From positions 4,960,001 through 5,024,000 of the forward strand of contig JBLDXI010000015.1 of the NCBI GenBank assembly GCA_047495785.1: 64,000 nucleotides of DNA, read 5' to 3'. Numbering within the stretch: the first letter of the stretch is position 1; each line of letters starts with the position of its first letter. Made by a program: the position numbers and the translations under genes. A model generated the notes under the pieces. That model did not search any database and was not told where the DNA came from. It saw only the letters and a program-made list of their open reading frames with translations. The stretch comes from Lepidodermella squamata. Taxonomy: Eukaryota > Gastrotricha. Shown here piece after piece: positions 38,201 through 46,063 of this stretch.

Positions 38201-41200
38201 AGTCGGGTTGCACGTGTACTTGACATTGGAGCCGGGAGCATTGCTGCTGCCGGGTGTAGCCACGTAGCCATTTGGAATCGTTGGCGGCTGGCCACACGTC
38301 ACAGTGTTTGCTATAAAAATCATCGCAATCCCGATTAGAATTCATCGAAACAAAACTAAGGCTCAATTCTTCCCATAGCAACCTTAGATTTGCGTGATAT
38401 TAAATTATTTTGTAAGTGTTATTAACCCAAAAGCAAAAGTTTTAAGAAGTAGCGGGATCCCGAGGCACTGAGTGTTAATTACGCTGGCAAGTTGGGGCTG
38501 GCGACCAGGTGAGATTTGACTGGCAGGTGATGTATTCGGAGCCGACGAGCCGGTAGCCGTCGTTGCAGCGGTACATGACGCGAGAGCCGACTTCGGTGAG
38601 CTCGCCGAATGAGGCGGCGTTGTTGACGAACCACGGCGCCCCGCAGTTACCAGGCTTGCTGGGCACGCAAGCCGGAACCGCAGACCACGTCGAGTCAGAA
38701 CGGCACGTGACACTTTCCGACGAGGTCAACTGGTAATTGGGGAAGCACTCGTAGACAACAAGTTGCGTTGTCTGCAGCTTGATGCGGCCGTTAGCAATGG
38801 CTGGCGCTGGTGGGCAGGGCATGACAATGGCGACGCATTTAGGCGGAGCCGTCCACTGCGCACTCGATTGGCAAGTGATCGACCCCTGGCCATCGAGGCG
38901 GAACCCGCGCTGGCACGTGTAGCCAACCACAGTTCCAATGGCGCTGTTCGTTGAATTGGCATCAGCGTTTGTTACGACTGGCGGTGCGCCGCAATTTCTT
39001 GTCGGAGGCGGCGTGGTACCGACGGGTAGGCAAGACGGGAAAGGCTGTTGCCACAAGCCGCTAGAGCACGAAATCGCCGCCGGACCATAGAGGTAAAAGT
39101 CTGAGGTTAAGCAGGCGTAGGTCGCTCGTTGGACGGTGTTCGAAAAAGTGGCGATGTAGCCATTATTAATGTTAGGTGGGGCGCCGCATGAGCCAGCCTG
39201 TTGGCAAGTCGGCATTGTTTCCCACTGAGTCCCGTTTTGACACCGTATCACCGGCTTGCCGACCAAAACGTAGCCGGTGAAACACTGGTACAATGTTTGA
39301 GTAGTGTTAGTCATGACAATCATTCCGTTGGGAATATCTGAAGGAGCGCCGCAGTTGCGACGAACGCAAGACGGCGCCGTAGTCCAAGATCCATCGGCTT
39401 GACACGTTATGGTTTCGGAACCGACTAGCATCCAACCAGGGGCGCAGCTGTAGGTTGCAGTCGAGCCGACGCTTGACGAGTCGCCACGGCTCACCGAGTT
39501 GGCGACGAATGGGACAGCCGGGCAGGCGACAGAAACGCATCGTGGGGATGATGTCCACGTCCGAGTCGCCGGGTTGCATTGCACAGACTCGGGACCGGCA
39601 GCGAATGAGAAGCCTTGGTTGCATTTGTAAACGACAGCCGAATTATTCTGGCTGGCAATCGCTGCGTTCGGTACGGTCGGAGCAGTACCGCATGGCGATC
39701 CACTGGGGACACAGCGAGGCACGTCAGACCATGACCCGGTGTTCTGGCAAGTCACCGCAGCACTACCAACCAGGGTGTATCCGGCGGCGCAGGAGTACTG
39801 GAAAAGCGAGCCAACGCCTGTGTCGGAGCTAATCGGACGACCAGCTCCGTTGGTGAGTTGAGGCGGCTGGCCGCAATCGCGAACGCACGACGGCAGTTGA
39901 GACCAAGTTCCATTCGTCTGACAAACGATGTAACCCATACCACGCATGAGATAGCCAGTCTGGCATGTATAGCTGACTACAGAACTGGCAGTTCGAGCTG
40001 TCGAATTAGCGTTGCCGTTAGGTACCGTTGGAACCGCTGGGCATGTGGTGGCACCGACGCAACGTGGCGGCGTCGACCAGGTTCCAGTGGTTTGGCACGT
40101 GACTCGGTCATTACCGACCATCGAATAGCCGGCTTGGCATGTGTAAGTTAGCATCGAGCCAACAGTGGTGGCTGATCCACCGGCTGGGTTCGTCCACATC
40201 GAGTTCGGTACGGCTGGCGGGGTTCCGCAGTCACGTTCGCAGCGAGGAGCGTTGGACCAAGTGCCGTTCGAAAGGCAGACTATCGTCGACGGGCCGACTA
40301 CAGCGTATCCAGTTAGACACTGGTAGCTGATGTAGGTGCCAAGGGTAGTTTGGGACGAATTTGCAGTAGCAGCTGGGACTTGTGGCACTGATGGGCAGGA
40401 AACAGCCGGAGCTGCCGGGGTGCAAAACGGGAGTTGGGACCACTGGCCATTCTGCTGGCAAACCGACTGGCGTGGGCCTTGTAGTACATAACCTGATAGA
40501 CAAGTGAAAGCCACGGACGCGCCAATGTTATTCGCTGTCCCGATAGCAGCACCATTCGTGATGGATGGTATCGTGCCGCAGGTTGATCGCTGTTGGACGA
40601 CGCACGACGGAATCGGAGACCAGCGGCCATCGGATTGGCAAACCACGGTGTCATTACCGACTAGGGTGTAACCTACATCGCATTGGTACTTCAGCACAGC
40701 GCCGACGAGGTTCGAAGATCCAATGACGATCGCAGACGAAACAATCGGGATGGTCGAGCAAGATACGACAGACGTCGTTGCTATTATCAGGAAATCAACT
40801 CAAGTTAATTCAGTGTTAAGAGCGGCATAGCCACTTTACGCGATATCAAATCCGTTGCGTTTACTCGCTGTATAAACCCGAAGCGTGAAGCGTCAATTTG
40901 GGAGCGTAGAAACAAAATAGCATGTTCAATTAATAAAAAGCGGGTGGGACATACCTGTGCAGGTTGGCGGGGTGCTCCAAGAACCGTTCGGTTGGCACGT
41001 GATTTTGTTATTGCCATTTAGCTTGAAGCCGTTCGAGCACGCGTAGTAGACTGAAGATCCGAGCACGGTGGCTGAGAATTGCGGCTGGGCGTTCGATACC
41101 GTCGGCGGCAGGCCGCAGTCGACCTGGCACGTCGGCGGCGTCGACCACATGTTGCTTGTCTGTTGGCACACGACCTGCGCGTTTCCGATCAGCGTGAAGC

Positions 41201-44200
41201 CGACGCGGCACGAGTAGAACGCAGTTGCGCCAGGCTGTGTGTTGTCGAACTGCACATCGCCGTTAGCGACCGGTGGCGGGCGACCGCAGCCCGGGGCCGC
41301 GGACGAGGCGGTGCACGATGGCGGCGACGTCCAAGTGCCGGAGCGCTGGCAGACGACGGTTGAGGCGCCTTGAAGTTGGTAGCCGACGCGGCACGAGTAG
41401 AGCGCCGTTGATCCGACTTTGCTAGCATCGAACTGAACATCGCCATTTGTGATCGCCGGCGGTCGTCCGCAGTCGACCGTCGAGCCGGTAGTTGTCGAAG
41501 CTGAAGAGGCAAGCGGTGAACACAAAACGAATTAAAGCGGGTAAGGTTAGGAACAGTTAGGCAAAACACAACATGACAAAACATATAAGAAGCGATAGGA
41601 AGCATAATGTAATAAAGCGGCAAGTAAACATAAGCGGACCTTGGTGACAGATGGGCGGCACGGACCAGCGGCCGTCCGGCTGGCAGCGGATGACAGGATC
41701 CCCAAGCATTTCATAGCCCGGTTGGCAGCGCCACGTGATGATGGCGCCCACCGAAGTGCGATCGCCAAAGTGATCAGCGTTCGGCACTTCGGGTATCGTA
41801 GAGCACATGACGGTGGCTGAAGCCCGATAAGTAACATAACATTATTAGTAAGTGCATAAATCCCAAAAGCAACAAATAATAAAATTGCACCGAAATATTA
41901 GCAAAAATGACTCACCGACGCAGGCTGGCGGAGTTGACCAGGTGCCGTCTGATTGGCAAACCGTTGTAGCCGGGCCTTGCAGGGCGTAACCAGCCTGGCA
42001 CGTGTAGGTAACACGGGCGCCAAAGCTCTGGTTTTCCCCATTCGAATTCGAGTTCGGAACAGTTGGAGGCTGGCCGCAACCGAGTGGAACTGAAGTTCAA
42101 ACAATTCATTAGCACTCACTCGTCCAGCTTAATCATTTAATCCGACACTTACCACAGGTAGTTCCTTGTTGTCGAGATTTCCCTGGATCGCAGACGCAGA
42201 CCGGGTTGACAGATGCCTTGGTGCACATCAGCAAAGCGTCGCATTCGAAGTTCTTCGAGCAAGCGTCGCCGAATGTCTTGCGACGAATCGTCGAACAGCC
42301 CCATTTACGAGCCGATCGGCGATTCGCCTCGCGCCGCACGCCAGTGATTTGCGTAAAGATCCAGCACTGTCCGTTGTACGGGTTGAAGTACGAAATACCG
42401 CGGCACTCCTTCGAGTACTTGCAGTACTTCTCGCAATCACCAAGATTCTGCACCTCTGGGTCATTTATGATGACCGAGTCGCCGATGAGGGCGACGTCGT
42501 AGCGAAGTTCAAAGTCAGAAATCAACGGCGTGCGGCAAGTGTCCTTGCAGAACTTTAGGAAGGCCTGATAGCCGGGCGCCAAACGCACCTCGGAGCTGAC
42601 GTAGGAATAGACCTTGCAAGACCCGCGGCTGTAAGAAACGGCCATGCAGGAGGATTGCTGACGGCAGAAGTTCCAGCAGTCACTAGCCATTGGCATGGTG
42701 ATCTCACTAAAAATGCCCTTGAAAGTAGCGTCCTCGATCTTCTCCTCAGCACAATCTAGATGGTTTCAATCAAACAAAACTCGCAAGTTAACAGCTGATC
42801 TCACTTGGAATTCAGGACAAATAACTAAAAAGTGAGTATAGTTTCTATGTTTAAAGGCGTAAAGCATGCAAAGCGAAATAAGCTCAAGTAAGAATAAAAG
42901 CGAGTGGGTGGCCGAATACCTTGCCGAATGACAGCCCGTGCGAGGGGCAGGTTGGCGTTTCGCTGGCGTAGACTCGGGTGCGCTGAGATAATTCGTTCGG
43001 CCTCGATCGTCTCGTGGAAGATGGGACCGGCAACAATGTCGGAAAGTTCGGTGTCGGAGAACGGCCCGACACCGGACTCGAAGAACGGGATGACGCCCTT
43101 GTTGGCGCGGCGGCTGTAGTGCACGCCGATGACGTCGCCTGAGCGCACCGGGATCTGATTCTCCTCGGGCACCTTATAGATGTTTGCGCCGCGCTTTTTC
43201 GGCTTCACGACGTTGTAGTCGACAAGTTCGTACTGGTTGAGCCCGCGTGGGCGCCACACAGCGAGAAAAGCAGCGGGCACGGAGCCGTTGCCAGCTACCG
43301 GTGCCGTGTTGAAATACTCCCACTCCTCAATGAAGCCGTTGCATTTAAGCGGTTCCGACGAAAATATTGTCAGATGTGCACTTGGCGGTTTAAGGCCATC
43401 TACAGGCGCTAGGGGCTTGCCCCAGTTACACGTGCTCGCTATATTTTAAAGCAATAGGTAAAATGTTAAGTCAAGCGTCAAGGAAAGCATTCTGTCGTCT
43501 TTTAAACGGTTAAAATTGCGTGCGCTCGGAAAAATTGTTACTTTCAAGCGTGCATTTTTTCAAACATGCGAAAGCAGTCACTTTTTACACATAATAACAT
43601 ATCAACAGATAAAGCCGAACGAACCTGATTCCATGGCGCGCAGACACCGAGGCGGCTGTGACCAGCTGCCAGAAACTTGGCACAACACCTCGGGAGCGCC
43701 TTGCATTTCGTAGCCGGTGTTGCACGAGTATATCACCCGGGCACCGATCGTTCGCTCGTAGTTCAGCGGGGCTAACGTTGCGCTGTCAACACGAGGCGCA
43801 TCGCCGCAGTTGACACCTAGAACGAATGTTACATCGGTTAATAATCAACAATAAAAAATCAGAGATCGAAAGTCAAGTGAGAAAAACAGCTATTAAAAGC
43901 ACATCAATAATCCCACAACTCTACATGTTGTCTAAATCTGTTGAATGAAATATTTGTCTAATCTACATTTTTGTAACAAACACACACGGAAAACGTTAAA
44001 ATAGGTTTAGGTGAAAGCGAAAATATTGTATAAAGCAATGTAAGGGTTTAGGGATAGGTGCAGAATAGTTAGACTGGGTTAAGTTCCGGGCAGACCTGTT
44101 GCATCTGACTGAACGGCTTGCTTTGGCACATGAGCCCGAGGCTTTGCCAGCCTCATCGGCTTGGCATGCTCAACACTCGGGCGCATTTGCTGCAGAAAAT

Positions 44201-46063
44201 CTGTTACACCAATTGATTTAAAGTTAACACGGTTAAATGATACTAGAAATAATGACTGGCAATAATTTGTTGACGCTCAATGATTAAAAAATAGGTATTT
44301 TGATTATATCGAACCTGGGCAGGTGTAGAACAAAATCTGGAACTGATCCATGGCAATATCACTGTACGAGGCACCTCCGACAATGCCTTCGAATGAGATC
44401 ATGAATTTCTAAAAGTGAAAAATTCGATTCGATATTATCCGAGAGGTAGGCTGAAATAACTTACGTTGATGTCGTTCGGAAGGTCTGAGAGCGCAAGATC
44501 GGGCACAGAGGCTTGAAGCCACCGATCCTGTTGCGAACCCGACTTCTCCCATAGAAGCTTTTTCGCCTCGCCGTAATTGAGATAGACATTCAACGTTCCG
44601 ATGGTGTTGCCGTACATGTGATAGTAAAAATGAACATTGAAGCAAATGGCGCGGCCTCGCATTGTTGCGGTTTCGAAGGCAGGGCTCGTCAGAACGGCGC
44701 GGTCGAGCAGATTGCGGCGAGTCGACTCAATGTATACGAAGGCGCCGTTGCCATTGATGTCGCCATCAGGGCCAGTGCCAGTTGTCGGCGTCGCTCCCGT
44801 CTGCCACGACCAGTCGAAGATGTCGGCATCTTTCATCTGCGAGAACCCGCACAGAGACTCATCGAATGAGCAGGAAAAATTGCCAACAACCGACGCCGGG
44901 CCTTCGACGTCTGGGCAAGTGCCAGCTAAGACGAAAATGTCATCGATTGCAATGTGGGAGTTTGTTCCGCCACGAATGCCGTCGTATAAAATTTGGAAAG
45001 AGCCGGATATCTCCAGGGTACGTTGATAAAAGTGCCACATGTTACCCAGCGATTCGCCGCCAAGCGTGGTCAAAGTTGCAATTTGCCCTGAAGTCTTTTG
45101 CTTAACACGCAACGATCCGATCGCAGTGCCGAACATGTGGTAGTAGAACTGAAGGCAGCAACGCGAAGTCGGGCACGAGATGTCACCCGAAGACATCGAA
45201 GTAACAGAGCCGTCCATGCCTTGGGCTGAGTTAGTATACATAAAATAGCCATCTTTACTTTTCAAGGTGTGGTCGATCGATGGTCCAGTTTGGGAGGTGG
45301 GCGGGAATCCTTGAGCTCGGGCCCATGAGAAACCGAACTGCTGATCAGGTTGAATCGCAAAGCCACAAGTGTCCTTCTCGAAATCGCAGCGAAACACTAC
45401 GTTGCCAAGAGCCATAACAGCGATCAACGCTGGAATTTGGTTGTTTGTTTCGGACGTAGGCGCCGCTAACGAGCCGCCAGCCGCTGCTAATGAAGCTTCC
45501 AAGTCACCATGAGCCAAATCAATACGCGCTACATCCGAATAATCGACGGTAGTGAACGGGCCTGGTTCGGCCTTGCTGAAGTAGGGTATGACTCCGACGG
45601 CGCCGTTTAGGCTGTCGTAGTGGTAGCCGATGCAGTCGCCTCGGCGCACTGCGATGGGACCACCAGACGCGTCACCGAGCGGCACGTAATTGTGGCCGAA
45701 CTTGTTGGCGAAGACACGAGTCGACGCCAAGCGCCGATACCGGTTGACACCGGTCGGCCGCCATACGTCCAGGTACATTACCGTATTATCACTAGTAGTA
45801 CTGTAAAACTCCCATTGTTGCACTGCTCCGTCGCAGTCGAACGTTAAATTCGGGTATATAAACAGGCCTCGCAGCGGCCTGACTTGAGGGTTGCTTTCAA
45901 TCCGCCGTCCGGCGATGCAAACACTTTCACCTGGAAAAAAACTCGAAACTAGAGGTGGATTCGATTTTCAATTGAATTACGTACCTGAAACGAGAATAGA
46001 TTGCCTGAATTGCGCCAAAAACGCGCACAAGGCAACAAAGCCGAGAGATATCCTCGTTAACAT
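22802..46063 (-). CDS. Giant MAM/PAN/sushi transmembrane protein with 13 copies of an unrecognised domain
   Basis: Type I membrane protein of about 6,068 residues. Exons, 5' to 3': 45985-46063, 44465-45930, 44315-44408, 43625-43816, 42920-43438, 42153-42755, 41916-42089, 41640-41816, 40955-41500, 38483-40780, 38128-38310, 37712-37894, 36887-37591, 35895-36779, 35565-35750, 34989-35510, 33050-34600, 32539-32991, 31930-32190, 31264-31782, 30982-31155, 30364-30897, 30069-30239, 29738-29980, 29320-29573, 28999-29263, 28764-28934, 28476-28655, 27838-28383, 26575-27678, 25779-26348, 25500-25688, 23439-25127, 23265-23378, 22802-23208. The 18,207 coding bases are divisible by three and no stop interrupts. 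Nearly all introns are phase 1. Order: signal peptide, novel domain, two MAM, sushi, novel domain, PAN, then sushi and novel domains in alternation (about 46 sushi, 13 novel), EB/EGF-like modules, transmembrane helix (about residues 5936-5960) and tail. A cell-surface adhesion, recognition or cuticle role is inference. Individual splice sites need RNA evidence. Confidence 0.8.
23439..23920 (-). other. EB/EGF-like cysteine-rich membrane-proximal modules
   Basis: About 160 residues with some three short cysteine modules, such as 'CPANSDCLQRNCFSPACVCADGFW' and 'RCAATDECYFGWYDQECAGGVCRC'. They resemble the EB modules common in nematode and other ecdysozoan surface proteins. A juxtamembrane exon (23265-23378) follows. 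Confidence 0.7.
23920..24405 (-). repeat. Novel domain copy 13 (two-Cys type)
   Basis: The last copy before the membrane. Motifs are 'PILCSGLVKWWRFDS', 'RVYFDIWRRVG', 'LVGDMVGVHYD' and 'AVIPYGD'. The CP and DL..C cysteines are absent. Confidence 0.78.
24613..25127 (-). repeat. Novel domain copy 12 (two-Cys type)
   Basis: Motifs are 'MTFNCDGAVTAWRYYS', 'TVYFGVWQPIN', 'KKGYVVGIHYD' and 'MVIPHA'. A sushi module follows (about 24405-24612). Confidence 0.78.
25346..25360 (-). other. Possible 15-nt microexon of the giant gene
   Basis: A T-rich ...CAG acceptor and a GTAAAT donor flank 15 nt encoding A-T-T-T-Y in the right phase (1-1) between exons 25500-25688 and 23439-25127. Skipping it also keeps the frame, so it may be optional. 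Confidence 0.35.
25779..26348 (-). repeat. Novel domain copy 11 (two-Cys type)
   Basis: One exon. Motifs are 'MTFACKGIINRWDFYS', 'VVYFDIWRKVG', 'VDADYFVGIHYE' and 'GVIPYF'. The CP and DL..C cysteines are absent. Confidence 0.78.
26750..27268 (-). repeat. Novel domain copy 10 (four-Cys type)
   Basis: Inside exon 26575-27678, preceded by two sushi modules and followed by one. Motifs are 'VACPQLRVACTGEVDKIIF', 'VMIDIWRRL', 'QPDDFVGIHYS', 'AVIPWAD' and 'DLYDC'. It has D-D in place of G-D before the FVGI strand. Confidence 0.78.
27838..28383 (-). repeat. Novel domain copy 9 (four-Cys type)
   Basis: One exon. Motifs are 'NVCPSQVVTCPGQALSWEY', 'AFYLSVWRDNG', 'QTGDFLGIYYE' and 'DLQDC'. Confidence 0.8.
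28999..29573 (-). repeat. Novel domain copy 8, split by a phase-0 intron
   Basis: Two exons, 29320-29573 and 28999-29263, around a 56-bp intron. It is the only copy interrupted internally. Motifs are 'NACPDMAFDCDGEVASWEFYS', 'TVYFAVWRRD', 'QAGDFVGIFYE', 'GVVPF' and 'DFYTC'. Confidence 0.78.
30364..30897 (-). repeat. Novel domain copy 7 (four-Cys type)
   Basis: One exon. Motifs are 'NVCPGLTIPCDGQIASWNFYS', 'TSVYLSVWRRS', 'RKGDFVGIFYE', 'GVIPF' and 'DLYNC'. Confidence 0.8.
31264..31782 (-). repeat. Novel domain copy 6 (four-Cys type)
   Basis: One exon. Motifs are 'HVCPGLVFTCDGEIERWDLYS', 'VTLAVVRRTA', 'KKGDFVAIFYD' and 'DLVQC'. It lacks the usual Trp of 'VWR' (it reads VVR). Confidence 0.78.
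33050..34600 (-). other. Eight tandem sushi modules in one exon
   Basis: Eight CCP modules without introns. The next exon downstream (32539-32991) adds two more, and 31930-32190 adds one followed by a Pro/Lys-rich linker. Confidence 0.9.
34989..35510 (-). repeat. Novel domain copy 5 (four-Cys type)
   Basis: Occupies one phase 1-1 exon. Motifs are 'NICPDEVVPCDGEIERWEV', 'PVYLSVWRQEG', 'RRGDIIGLFYE' and 'GVVPFAD'. Confidence 0.8.
36062..36590 (-). repeat. Novel domain copy 4 (four-Cys type)
   Basis: Flanked by sushi modules on both sides within exon 35895-36779. Motifs are 'NICPSVSFQCSGQLSRWEFYS', 'VYLGVWRRIG', 'QPGDFLGLYYD' and 'DVVDC'. Confidence 0.8.
37060..37591 (-). repeat. Novel domain copy 3 (four-Cys type)
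   Basis: Motifs are 'HLCPQMNFTCSGKVTRWEF', 'TSVYLSVWRTT', 'YQLVGYNVYNATRLG', 'NAGDFVGIYYD' and 'QLYQC'. A sushi module follows in the same exon (36887-37060). Confidence 0.8.
38483..40780 (-). other. Thirteen tandem sushi modules in one 2.3-kb exon
   Basis: I count 13 CCP modules of about 56-62 residues with no intron between them, each ending near 'W...P.C'. Most sushi modules elsewhere in the gene sit one per exon, so this block expanded within an exon or lost its introns. Confidence 0.9.
40955..41500 (-). other. Three-sushi exon
   Basis: Three CCP modules in one exon, each with the four-Cys pattern and the 'W..PP.C' ending. Single-sushi exons 41640-41816, 41916-42089 and 43625-43816 lie just upstream in the gene. 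Confidence 0.9.
42153..42755 (-). other. PAN/apple-like pair plus short EB-like Cys module
   Basis: Spacing such as 'SDCWNFCRQQSSCMAVSY' and 'GDCEKYCKYSKECRGISYFNPYNGQCWIF' is typical of PAN/apple modules, which bind proteins or glycans. The end ('CSKNFECDALLMCTKASVNPVCVCDPG') resembles an EB module. One exon, phase 1-1. Confidence 0.75.
42920..43438 (-). repeat. Novel domain copy 2 (two-Cys type)
   Basis: A single phase 1-1 exon. Motifs are 'LKCNGFIEEWEYF', 'AAFLAVWRPRG', 'RSGDVIGVHYS' and 'GVIPFF'. The CP and DL..C cysteines are missing. Confidence 0.75.
44315..45413 (-). other. Two MAM domains of the giant protein
   Basis: The first begins 'VVFRCDFEKDTCGF' and has 'HMFGTAIGSLRV' and 'HIAIDDIFVLAGTC'. 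The second begins 'FSCSFDESLCGF' and has 'HMYGNTIGTLNVYL'; it finishes in the next exon with 'YSDIAMDQFQILFYTC'. MAM domains are extracellular jelly-roll adhesion modules. An intron (44409-44464) splits the second one in phase 0. Confidence 0.9.
45414..45930 (-). repeat. Novel domain copy 1 (two-Cys type)
   Basis: N-terminal copy. Core motifs are 'LTFDCDGAVQQWEFYS', 'VMYLDVWRPTG', 'RRGDCIGYHYD' and 'GVIPYF'. The CP and DL..C cysteines of other copies are absent. It runs directly into the first MAM domain. Confidence 0.75.
45985..46063 (-). other. Signal-peptide exon of the giant protein
   Basis: This exon encodes 'MLTRISLGFVALCAFLAQF' and a few more residues: a basic n-region, a hydrophobic core and a polar end, typical of a secretory signal. 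It ends in a phase-1 donor. The ATG at 46063 is the natural start. Confidence 0.8.

Larger units (their letters stand above)
28712..41870 (-). repeat. Octamer CCAAAAGC repeated in introns of the giant gene
   Basis: Exact plus-strand copies start at 28712, 29641, 30310, 34722, 35818, 36862, 38427 and 41863, each in a different intron. Near variants (CCCGAAGC, CCCAAAGC) are at 28442, 30330, 30953 and 40877. All are in the same orientation (GCTTTTGG on the sense strand), typically about 25-95 nt after the donor but further in the long intron containing 34722. Confidence 0.6.

Noticed and set aside
22802-46063. Reading the sushi/MAM region as several independent genes
   Set aside because: Only one signal peptide and one transmembrane segment are visible, and the intron phases join all exons in one open frame.
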